Shown one piece after another: positions 44,750 to 54,632 of a DNA stretch of 64,000 nt. The DNA comes from Guadua angustifolia (Eukaryota > Streptophyta > Magnoliopsida > Poales > Poaceae), in assembly GCA_036346375.1 (NCBI GenBank), contig CM070515.1:17258423-17322422 (forward strand). Reading direction: 5' to 3'. How positions within the stretch are numbered: the stretch's first letter is position 1; each line of letters starts with the position of its first letter. The notes under the pieces were generated by a model. It saw only the letters and a list, made by a program, of their open reading frames with translations. It had not been told where the DNA came from and did not search any database. Made by a program: the position numbers and the translations under genes.

Positions 44750-46170
44750 CCGGACTCCCAGCTGTTCCACGTATCAGGCCCCCATTTGCGGAAAAGCCTT
44801 TACGTTTCTTCAAATTACGGATAGGTCCTTACAGATTACGAATAGGTCCTTTGTGATTTTTTATGAGACGAATATAATTTTTTTTCCATCGCGTTTGGGT
44901 CCCTAGAGCGGTATTTTACGGAAAAACCTCCCCTTAAGTTCAAATCGCGAACAAACCCTTTTCTAATTTTTTAGGATAGAGAACAGGTCCAAAAAAATAA
45001 CAAACATGCTCCTGCTTCTTACGTCTAGGTCCTTTCTCTGTTTTTCCTGAAAAAAATATTTTTGTCACAAAAAAACACGGAAAAAATGTTTTCGTCACCA
45101 AAAAAATACATATTCGTCGAAGGTTTATAGCAATTTATAGATTTGCCAACAGGTCATAACAGCGGGTTTTTTGTTAAAAAAACGTAGATTCATCTAAAGA
45201 TTTATAGTGACCCATAGATTCGCCGGCGGGTCCTAACGACCCATTTTTTTTAACAAACACAAAAAACCAAAAAATGAAAAAACCAGATTCGTCGAAGGTT
45301 TATAGCGGTTCATGGATTCGCCATGGGTTAAAGCACCTTTTAAAAAGAAAATACATAAAAACGATCGACTTTTCTTTTAAAAAAACAAAAAAAAACACAG
45401 ATTCAACCGCAATTTTCTAAATAAAACACGCATTGACAAAAAAAACACGGATTCATCGAAGGTTTATAACAAGTTGTGTATTTGCCAACGGGTCATAACC
45501 GTGGGTTTTTTTTTAAAAAAAGTAGATTCGTCCAAAGATTTATAGCGACCCGTAGATTCGCTGGCGGATCCTAATGACCCTATTTTTTTAACAAACACAA
45601 AAAACAAAAAAAAGAAAAAACACAGATTCAACCGCAATTTTCTAAATAAAACACGCATCGACAAAAAAACACGGATTCGTCGAAGGTTTATAACAACTTA
45701 TGGATTTGTCAACGGGTCATAACCGCGAGTTTTTTTAAAAAAAAACGTAGATTCGTCCGAAGATTTATAGCGACCCATATATTCGCCGGTGGGTCCTAAC
45801 GACCCATTTTTTTAACAAACACAAAAAACAAAAAAACGATCAAATATCCCGAAATACGTAAAAAAACAACCACGGTTTTCTAAAAAAAACACAGATTCGT
45901 CGAAGGTTTATAGTAACATGTAGATTAAACGTGGATTCATTGAAGGTTTGTAATATCCCATGGATTCACCAGCGGGTCCTACCGATTCATTTTATTTAAA
46001 AATTGTGGAAATCGAAAATTCAACAAATTTTATCAGACGACAGGTTGTAACCGCGGTTTTCTAAAAAAAACGTAGATTCGTTGAAGGTTTATAGTTAACG
46101 ACCTATTTTTTAAAACAAATATGAAAATTGAAAATACGACCCCCATAGATTTGCCGATAGGTCCTATCGA
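44750..46170. repeat. Degenerate intronic repeat array (GATTCGTCGAAGGTTTATAG)
   Basis: Diverged copies of GATTCGTCGAAGGTTTATAG occur at about 45114, 45285, 45454, 45675, 45895, 45928 and 46075. A second block, CGTCCAAAGATTTATAGCGAC, recurs at about 45190, 45527 and 45750, followed by CGGGTCCTAACGACCCATTTTTTT. The unit is about 220 bp but irregular. Runs of A and T separate the units. It fills the intron between exon 3 and the Copia insertion and has no coding potential. Confidence 0.75.
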
Positions 46171-46176
46171 CTCTAC

Positions 46177-47573
46177 AGAATGGCGCAGCGTAGCGCGCTG
46201 TTATTGCTAGTAATTCCCAAAGATGACGGGATCTCACTCTCCACGTCAAATTTCCCAAACACACTATGCTTTGGCATGGGAGCTGACGGCACAACATGTT
46301 GCTTCTTTCTAGGTCTTGCCAAGTCCACCTTAATAGTTCTATCGTTTAAAATCTGCAAAAGAAAACAAGTAGAAAGGGAGATAAATAATGATCTGTATTC
46401 TCCAAAAAAGATAAAAAAAAAAGAGATCGATTTAAGTAAGCAGGTATGTCAGAGAGGGAGAGAGATATTCTTTCCACAACAAATTAGAACTTACAGTTGA
46501 ATTGAGATTGTTGAGTGCTGAAAGAGCCTCCTCTTCTGAACCCATGGTTACAAATGCCAATCCTCTGTTTTTATTGGAATTGTACATCGAAAGCTAGCAA
46601 ATCAACCAAGAAAAGTAATCACTAATGATGCCACTGCTGTACATATTTTCGTAAATAAATAACCGAGAGGCCCGTTTTGGAATGCATTAGCATTACATGG
46701 CAACCTCCTGATGTCCCCATCTAAAATTTAAGATGTATGTAAAATGTAAAGTAGTTTGCACCCGAGTAATATTAGTTCGCATGCTTGTATCCCAAATTTG
46801 TGCAAGGATATTTCCTTTTGTACAGTGCCACAACGGGGAAAAGGATCCGGAAACTTTAGGCCACTGTATTGTGTTTTTTCTTGAGTAATTCAGTTCACTC
46901 TTTGGAAGCAGGCTAGAATGCATCCATTTCAGTAGAACCATTTCAACAATATCGCTACTACTTAAGCAGAGCCAAGTTTGAAATGAACACTAGTCTAAAC
47001 TCGCTACTCTTGCAGGCAAATGGACCATGAGGTCGATGTCGACACACCGAATGCATTACGGTTCTTTCGTCAACCAATACCATCTTTCTGATTCAAGCAA
47101 CTATATAGTACAGCTCCTTCCTACGGCAAATACTCAATTCGTGTAAATTCACCATCTCACCGGATTACTGCTACTCGCAATTTGCAGTTGATTTCTTTTT
47201 TCTTCAAGCGGATAAGGCTAGGGAAACGAAAGGTACCCGTACCTCCACATCGACGACGGAGCCGTTCTTCTCGAAGAGCGCGCGCATGTCGTCGGCCGTG
47301 CAGTCCCACGGGATGTTCTGCTCGATGAGAAGCGTCCTCGGCCCCACGGGCTCTTCCGCCTCCGGCGCCAGCGGAGCGGGGGCCGGGGCCACCGAGGGCC
47401 GAGGCACTAGCAGCGCAGGCGGCGAAGGCTGCGCGGCCACCGGAGGAGGCGGTCGTGGCGTTAATAAAAGAGACGCGCCTGTGGTGAGGTGGAGTGGAGT
47501 GCTTGGGGAAGCAGTGCGGCGGTTGGCACGCGGGAAGCGAGGGAAGGAGGAGGCGGGCGAGGGAGATAGCCAT
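46177..47573 (-). CDS. Chloroplast two-RRM RNA-binding protein, 5' exons
   Basis: Exon 1 (47573-47243) starts MAISLARLLLPSLPACQPP, a Ser/Ala/Arg-rich plastid-type transit peptide. After a probable single-base indel near 47450 it reads PRTLLIEQNIPWDCTADDMR, then ALFEKNGSVVDVE, the first half of RRM1. Exon 2 (46593-46495) encodes LSMYNSNKNRGLAFVTMGSE (RNP1 is RGLAFVTM). Exon 3 (46352-46177) encodes LNDRTIKVDLARPRKKQHVV, then the start of RRM2 (GNLTWRVRSRHLWELL) after a second frame break near 46255. Introns have GT-AG ends and phases 0, 0 and 1. The domain plan resembles nuclear-encoded chloroplast ribonucleoproteins, which bind plastid transcripts. Exons 4-5 lie beyond a Copia insertion. A pseudogene is possible, given two frame breaks and a missing RRM2 segment. 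Confidence 0.75.
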
Positions 47574-48781
47574 CGCGAGGAAGCGGACGGCGCGGCGAAA
47601 TATGAACCGAAGCGTGGTCTGGGCACTCTGGGTTTTATCCGCCACGGCAAAATATCCCAAGCGGACGGCAAAGCGTTCATGGCCGTTGTCCCGCCAAGTC
47701 GCCGTCCGTCTCAGCAACAGCCCTGGATCTTGCATGCGCGATAGACAGGTGAGCAGTGAGCTTGGTTCTGTAAGACGTGGATACTCCTGGGCATCGGACC
47801 GTCCTTTTCTGGGCCGGCCCGAGGCACGGTGAGCACGGTCTGGTCCAAAACCCGGTACATCACTGTGGTTTGAGCCGTGCCGAGCACGGTGGGCGACACA
47901 AACCTGGCATACCTATTTGGACTGTACTCGTACCAACATGGCACGGAACAGTTTAGCTCGGCACGGAAAACCCAACGGCACGGCAGCACAACAGACCTGC
48001 CATGGTTCGTGGCAGGGCATGCACGCGCCGCATCCCTATCGCGCCGCCGTGCCTTTGCCATTGCATTGCCTCGCCACACGACCATGGCTGCCGCTGCCGC
48101 CATGGCTGCTAAGGGAGAGGGAGAGGTCGGGTGGGGATTGGGGAGGCACCAGGAGAGGGCTAGCCGGGTGGGGGACACAAGGGGGGAGGAGCGATAGGGG
48201 GGTTGTACCTGCGGTGGTTGCGCCGAGCCCACACCGGAGAGGGGAGAAGGGGACGCTCACGGTGTCGTGGCCTCGCCCTCCCGCACGCTTGCCACCCGCC
48301 AAGGCTGCCGTGCTCCTGTGTCCGCCTCGCCTCTTGCGTCGCGTTGTGGCTACCACCGCCCATCGTGGCTGTCTCCTGCCATGCCTGCTCTTGGGCCACT
48401 CCGCTCCACCCAGCCCGTGCTGCGTTGCCTCAGTGACTCCACCACCTCCAGCCGTGGGCAGCACCCACCGTGGCCCCTCCGCTCCACCTGCCGCGCCCGT
48501 GCCCCTACCGCCTAGCCTCCCATCATGCCCGCCGTCACCTCACCTCCCACCATGGCCATGCCTCAGCCCCTCAGCCCGAGCTCGCACACGAGGCCGCTTG
48601 TTGTGGTCCAAGGTCGCCCTCTTGCCCGAGGCCCCGTGCCGTGCGCTAAAGCTCACCTAAGGTCGCCTACATGGAGGGGAGGCGCTGGGGCACTGAGGCA
48701 CTGAGGGAGAGAAAGAGAGAGAGAGAGAGAGAGGGAAAAGGAGGGGGCGATGGGAGCTGAGGGTGAGGTGGGGACATTGAG
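47574..48781. other. GC-rich intergenic sequence; upstream region of the RRM gene
   Basis: Bases 47800-48050 contain GCACGGTGAGCACGG-type motifs like those at 53520-54190 and 60860-61385. Bases 48060-48660 are GC-rich with overlapping open frames on both strands and no domain. A (GA)n microsatellite lies at 48705-48735. The region 48060-48780 also shares AGAGAGAGGGAAAAGG and GGGAGCTGAGG words with 50304-50540. Confidence 0.4.
48705..48735 (+). repeat. (GA)n microsatellite
   Basis: A run of GAGAGAAAGAGAGAGAGAGA units just upstream of the TRIM element. Confidence 0.85.
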
Positions 48782-49255
48782 TGTTGGGAATAGTCCCACA
48801 TTGGTTGTAGAAAGGGCTTGAGCATGGTTTATAAGGGTGAGGGACCACCCTCTCATTGAGCTAGCTTTTTGGGGGGAGATGGCCCAAGAGACCTTGGTCC
48901 GCTGCTCTGGTTGGGGCCTGCGACCCAGCGGTGTGTGTGTGCGCGCAGCTGGTGGCGTGAGTGCGCCGTGTGCTGATCGTGTGGCGATCAGGCTAACAAT
49001 TGGTATCAGAGCCCAGGGGGGCCCAGGTGGTTCCTAGAGAATCTCGGTCCAATGTGTGAGGGGGAGATTGTTGGGAATAGTCCCACATTGGTTGTGGAAA
49101 GGGCTTGAGCATGGTTTATAAGGGTGAGGGAGCACCCTCTCATTGAGCTAGCTTTTTGGGGGGAGATGGCCCAAGAGACCTTGGCCCGCTGCTCTGGTTG
49201 GGGCCTGCGACCCAGCGGTGTGTGTGTGCGCGCAGCTGGTGGCGTGAGTGCGCCG

Positions 49256-50263
49256 TGTTAGGAATAAACCCAGCGTGCGTGTGTTTACGGGTCTGATCGC
49301 GTCCATAAACGATCAGGTCAACAAGTGGTATCAGAGCCTCAAGACCCTGCCTGTGGCCATGGCGTTGGTCCCTCAAGGTGCCGGGGGGAGCACGGTGTCG
49401 ATGTCCTACCCGGTGCTGAAGCCGGCGAGCTACACCGCGTGGGCGATCAAGGTCGAGGCGATTCTTGACGCCCAAGGCCTGTGGGAGGCGGTGGCTCCGG
49501 CGGCTGGTGCGGCGGTGGACGACCGCAAGAACAAGACAGCGAGCGGCGCGATGACCAGCTCCTGCTCACGGCGGCTGAGTGGCAGGCTCGGCAGAAATCT
49601 AAGTCATCGATCGGGAGGTGCTTCAACCACGGCGTCAGCGCCACTTCGCTCGGGACTACCGCAAGCCGAAGAAGGAGGAAGCCCTACTCGCCGACGTCAA
49701 CGAGGAAGCGACGCTTCTGTGAGTGCGGGAGGCGGCGCTGTGTTTAGGGGGAGATTGTTAGGAATAAATCCAGCGTGCGTGTGTTTACGGGTCTGATCGC
49801 GTCCATAAATGATCTGGGCATACACGTCGCTGGTGTGTGCGTGTGTTTCGTGTGCAGTTGTGTGGCAATCAGAGCATCTAGCGTGTGTGCACGCATGCGT
49901 AGTATGCGTGGGTTGTTTCAGTCAGCAGTTAGCGCGTGTGTGTGCATGCGTTGAGGAGCTGCATGCTGGTGCTGCCGCGATCTGTTGGGAGGCTGGCCGC
50001 GTGGACGCCGCGTTTGGCGCGTCGTGGCGCCGTGTCGGACGCGCGGATCGTGGCCTAGAAGCCAGGCGTGGAGTTAGTGCTCCTTAGCCTATAAAACAAC
50101 ATGTACCGATCGTTTGTAGGTTAAGGCAATAAAGAAAAACAGCGTGAGTGCGCTGGGCGTTTGGGCGCCATACTTCTGTGTGTTAGCCTCTATTCTTCTT
50201 CTACCTCACGTCCCTCTCTGTTCTTTGCAATTCTGAGTGTGTGAGTGCTGCTAAATTCCAACA
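49256..50263 (+). mobile_element. Small Copia-like element nested in the TRIM LTR
   Basis: Starts TGTTAGGAATAAACCCAGCG and ends CTAAATTCCAACA, flanked by CGCCG (49251-49255) and CACCG (50264-50268), 4 of 5 bases alike. A primer site TGGTATCAGAGCC is at 49325-49338. The 5' LTR is shortened to about 68 bp, whereas the 3' LTR is complete at 49756-50263 (508 bp) after the polypurine tract AGGGGGAGAT. The first 50 bases of both LTRs agree, so the 5' copy has suffered a deletion. The 1-kb length and truncated gag mark it as non-autonomous. Confidence 0.8.
49359..49745 (+). pseudogene. Truncated Copia gag start
   Basis: The ATG at 49359 opens MALVPQGAGGSTVSMSYPVL, then KPASYTAWAIKVEAILDAQG and LWEAVAP, the N-terminal DUF4219/UBN2 gag block. 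About 50 residues later the homology is lost in a scrambled frame, followed by the polypurine tract. No pol is present. Confidence 0.8.
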
Positions 50264-50303
50264 CACCGTGTGTTTGATCGTGTGGCGATCAGGCTAACAT
50301 TGA

Positions 50304-50929
50304 GGAGCGACCCCGAGACCCGGGGCCCGGGGGGGAGCAGCCGGGGAGTAATGGGAGCTGAGGTGCTGGTCAGGAATGCCGGATGCGGCGGGGGCAGAGG
50401 AACTGAGAGTCCGAGAGAAAAGAAAGGGAGGGATGGGGAGAGAGAGGGGGGTTCGGTCGACTCTTGGCGCGAGTGGGAAAGAGAGAGAGGGAAAAGGGGG
50501 TGGGCCAGTCTGCATGGGAAAAACAGAGAGACAACAGGAAATGAATACAGGTAACAAGTAGATTCGCAAAATCGCAATGAGCAACATTCGGCGAACAACA
50601 TAGAGAAAGAACGATGTGCCCCGTGAAAAAAATAAAGACGATTCCAACGTTCGTTTGATTTCATCTTGTGCCATTCCAACGTTCGGCTGATGAGTTTTCT
50701 CACTATAAAACACCTCTTAGATTTTTCATTTCTTTAGCACCTGAAACGTGTGCTCTCTCTTTCTTCTCTCTGAATTTGTTTTCTCTGTTTACTACGAGTT
50801 TGCTCTCTATTTTTGCCCTCCCATCACGAAACAAAATATTTGGCAAGAGCAAGAGTAGGAGAGCACCTTGCTCTCCAAGTTCTCCTCGTCGAGATCAAGA
50901 GATTAATTTGCGTCAACTCTCCCCCAGCA
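50304..50929. other. Intergenic sequence between TRIM and hAT remnant
   Basis: GC-rich to about 50500, then AT-rich. Frames open on both strands without a recognised domain. Confidence 0.3.
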
Positions 50930-53080
50930 TGGGAGACTATAGCATGGATGACCGTCATTTGGATAATACGTACGGTATCGAAAATGCCTCTTACATTACT
51001 GAGGAATGGGTGTTGATATCCGTACCGAGTTATGCGGCGCTACATCTATGTATCTGGGATAGGAGCCGGTATTCAGCTCTAGCCCGAGCTTCGATGCTGC
51101 TACATCGGTGCAACTGGGACGGACGTTCATATCCGGCAATCGACGGGCATGGTGCTGGCAACATATAGATATAACTGTTAAAATTATGGACGGACGTGAG
51201 GTAGTGTATACTATTTATAAATACTATCAATCTAAATTGTCTGCATGTGCATATGGAGAAACAGATTATCTCAACCGGCACGCGGAGGCATGTTTGAAAA
51301 AGATATCGACTGGATAGGAACCAGGTGAGTGTCGAGATACAACTCAATTTCAACACCGACGGTTTGGTAAGTATATGGACATACAACACTGATATAGCTA
51401 GAGACGAAATTGCACGTTACATAGTTACAGAGGATCTTTTACTTATAATGGGTAAGAGCTCTAGTTTTTAAAGGATGGCGCAATGTGATTTTTACCCACA
51501 ATACAAACATGTTAGTAGGAGAACAACACCATGTCATATATATGCAAATGTACATAAATAAATTAGCAATATTGAAACAGGCCTTCATGAGAGTTAATTA
51601 TTCCTTTGCCTTGACATCAGATATATAAATTTTCTCCCATCAAAGAGCAGTCTATCTTAGCGTTGTCACTAATTACTTGGACGACAACTACGTCCTAAAC
51701 AAAAGGGTCGTAGGGTTTAAGCCAATTGATTATGTACACATTGGAGAGGCTATCGCTAACCGTGTACTTGAGGTTATTACTGTCTTTAATATAGAAAATA
51801 GAATTATTTCCATCACTCTTGACAATGCATCAGCTAACATAATAGTCATAGAGAATTTCTTACTGTAGTTAGAGACTTATATTGGAGGTTTCATACTTCA
51901 CCAGAGATGCGTATGCTATATCATTAATCTCGTTGTATAGGCAAGTTTGGATATAATGAAACTTAGTTTGAATAATATACACGATGCTATCAATTTTATT
52001 ACAGTTTCAACTATAAGATCCGTCCAGTTCTCAGAGTTCTGCAGGGTCAACAATAAGCTACCAAGAAGATTCAATTTTGATATGAACGTTACATGAAACT
52101 CTACGTATACTATGCTAGAGCGGTGCAAAGACTACAAGTATATTATCATTGTCTTCGTCAATTGCAATAATGGTAAGCCATTGGTGTATGATGTGGATTA
52201 GAAAGTTGGCTATCATTTTTGTCAATTTTTAGAAGTTTTTTACAATGCAACCAACATGTTATCTGGTATGTACTACCCAACTTTTTGCTTAGTTATCGAG
52301 TGGCTTTGGACCATTGCTAACTATTTTAAAGAAAACAGAGATAATTGTATTTTACAACTCATTATAGAACCAATGAAGAAAAAAAATTAAAATATTTTTA
52401 AGCTATTCTATATCTCTACTGTTTTACTACTATTCTAGATCCTCGGAGAAAATTATCTGATTTGTAGGGTGCCTTCGAGGGAATAGGTGAAGCACTTGAT
52501 CTTGATTTTTTTAGGCATATACTTATGTTTATAACGAGTCTTTCAGAGTTTTCTATAAATATTATGAAAAGTTTGGCAGCAGAAGTGAAACAAGAAGATT
52601 TACCTCAATAACACAACAAGCACAAGGCAGTTCGACCACTTTAAACATACGAAAGAAGCTAAAAAGCAAAGCGTCTAGTTCATCTTCCGAAACGTCGAGC
52701 AGGTCGCAATAGAATCCATGAGTAGAGATCAACCACTACCTTAAGACGTCTTTCGTTGAGAGCAAGTTTGGTATGGACGAGGCTAATCAACTCAGTTTTC
52801 TCTTGTGGTGGAAGCATCACAAACTTATTTACCCATGCTATCATATTTTGTACGGGATGTACTTGTGGTTCCGATGTCCATTATCTCGTCCAAAGGCACT
52901 TTCAGTTTGGTGGGGAGGATATTTGAGGTGAGAAAGTTGTCTCTTAGACTTGAGATGATTGAGGCAATTACATGCCTCAAAGAATAGGAGCGTGCAAATG
53001 AAAGGACACAACATTAGGACGAAGATCTAGAGATTATGGGCGCGATAGCTGATTTTGACCATCTCGGCCTCGAGTAGTCT
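50930..53080 (+). pseudogene. Decayed RICESLEEPER-type hAT transposase gene
   Basis: Collinear pieces of a plant BED-hAT transposase occur on the plus strand. A BED-zinc-finger remnant at about 51200-51310 reads YYQSKLSACAYGETDYLNRH, where the paired Cys have been lost. ARDEIARYIVTEDLLL lies near 51395-51440. The core block NKRVVGFKPIDYVHIGEAIA, then IENRIISITLDNASANI, lies at 51696-51850. The segment GAFEGIGEALDLDFFR lies near 52470. A C-terminal dimerisation block, LPMLSYFVRDVLVVPMSIIS, then TFSLVGRIFEVRKLSLRLE, lies at 52810-52970. Multiple stops and frameshifts interrupt it. Normal length is about 680 residues. A DNA-transposon gene relic with no host role visible. Confidence 0.85.
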
Positions 53081-53109
53081 ATGTATATATATGTAGTTAC
53101 TGTACTCTT

Positions 53110-54190
53110 TTCCTTATCAGAGATACTCCACACCAGGGTGTAAGGTTTTAACAAGGCAATAACTATATACCTGTTTAAGAATGAATAAAATTTACTTCTT
53201 TTCCTCCAACATTTTGTGTCTATTGTTGTGCGTCTTCAGCTTCTTTTCTCTCGTTGTAATAGTGCAAATGGGCCGGGTCTGGACCGGCACGACACGAAGC
53301 GCAAATGGGCTATGTCTGGGTTCATCGAAGCGAGTCAGGCCGATAGGATATGGCGGGTATGATGGGCCATCCCAGCTCATTATGGTTCAGGTACGAAATA
53401 TGATGGGCCCATGCCGGATCAGGCTTACCCCGCACGACGCCCACCACTAGACGTGGACTTATCCTGACTCCTGAGAGTTCAAGCCTTCAAGGGCTAGATA
53501 GCACTGGAGGTTAATTATCACAACATGGTTGTATCTACACTTGGGCATTGGGCCGGCCCATGGCACGGTAGGCACCGGGTCAGGTTGGCACGAATGACAA
53601 GGCCAAATCAGGCCTTGTGGTTGGGAAAGATGGGCGCATAGTACAAAACTAGCCCAATGGTCCCAAAGCAGACACGATACACGGTAAGATGCTCTGCCAC
53701 GACATTGCATCATGATGTGGCTCGCCATACGACTAACGACTTTTGTGGTCCTCGCATGCAAAGAAAGTGGAGATAGCAAAGATGCTAAAAGGTAGAGAAT
53801 GGAGATCGGCGAATACATACTCACTAACAACGAGTCGCTCTGTATTGGGATACCTTATATTGGTTGTAAGGTTTTTAACGAGGTAGTAACTCTATACCTG
53901 TTCAAGAATGGAAAAAATTAGTTCATTTTTCCTTAATATTTTTGTCTACTACCTCACCTCTATGCATCTCCGGCTCATTTTCTCTTATCACAGATAGTGC
54001 AAATGGACCGGGTCTGGACCAATAAGGCACGAAGCCAACACTAATCGCAAATAGGTTGTGCCTGAACTCGCCGAATGCAAGCTGCACCGGCACAACACGG
54101 CACAGCATAGCACGATGAGCCGACCGGGCCGTGACGACACAACATAGTTTAGGCACGCGGCCCGACGGGCCAGTGCCGTGCCAGCCCGAC
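53110..54190 (+). repeat. Duplicated hAT 3' flank with GCACGGC-rich sequence
   Basis: Sequence at 53138-53342 (GTAAGGTTTTAACAAGGCAA ... GCAAATGGGCCGGGTCTGG) is repeated with changes at 53861-54090 (GTAAGGTTTTTAACGAGGTA ... GCAAATGGACCGGGTCTGG). The first copy directly follows the transposase relic and looks like its 3' UTR and terminal region. The second implies either a second relic or an internal duplication. Confidence 0.7.
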
Positions 54191-54199
54191 ACCCAATTA

Positions 54200-54632
54200 A
54201 ACAGTTCATGGGGTTAGTAGCACTTCATATTATAGGACACAGGCTACATCATCAGCAACGAACATAGAGAGAAACAAGTATGAACTCAATTAGATAGCTC
54301 AACAGTTCTTGGCAAGAAGGTGACAACTCAGGGATTTCTAGTTTCACAGCTGAAATCAACATGCCAAGGATGTGTCTATTTATTTCATTCGATAGGATAC
54401 CGATCGTTCTAGTTTGGACCACAGTTTATGAAGTTATACATTCCCATAGTATCTGTGTGCTTCCAACTTTGATTTCGAGCACCCAGCACGTCATCACCAT
54501 GCCATATATACTACAGTCATGGTGTAACTCACACAGAACGGCACACATATGTACAAGCAGTCATTCAAAAAAGAGAAAAAGACTAAACAATTTATAAAAT
54601 GGGAATACTTCCTCCCTATACATGGCCAGTGA
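54200..54632. other. Downstream flank of the plastid-type helical protein gene
   Basis: AT-rich, no gene seen. It is probably the 3' UTR/terminator side of the minus-strand gene. Confidence 0.3.

Larger units (their letters stand above)
48782..50298 (+). mobile_element. TRIM element with a nested insertion, TSD TTGAG
   Basis: LTR1 is 48782-48998 (217 bp, TGTTGGGAATAGTCCCACAT ... CAGGCTAACA). The primer site TGGTATCAGAGC is at 49001-49012 and the polypurine tract GTGAGGGGGAGAT precedes LTR2 at 49069. LTR2 is split: 49069-49255 plus 50269-50298, again totalling 217 bp. The TSD TTGAG is exact (48777-48781, 50299-50303). Without the insertion the element is 504 bp, a terminal-repeat retrotransposon in miniature with no coding capacity. 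Confidence 0.95.

Noticed and set aside
44750..46170. CRISPR-like regular repeats
   Set aside because: Repeat spacing is irregular, repeats are diverged and AT homopolymers separate them. The host is a plant.
47917..48660. 247-residue open frame (+)
   Set aside because: Proline/arginine-rich composition from GC bias, five other frames open in the same place, and GCACGG repeat words at its start.
49325..49338. TGGTATCAGAGCC sites here, at 49001, 62163 and 28053(-)
   Set aside because: These match the 3' end of initiator tRNA-Met but are retrotransposon primer-binding sites, not tRNA genes.
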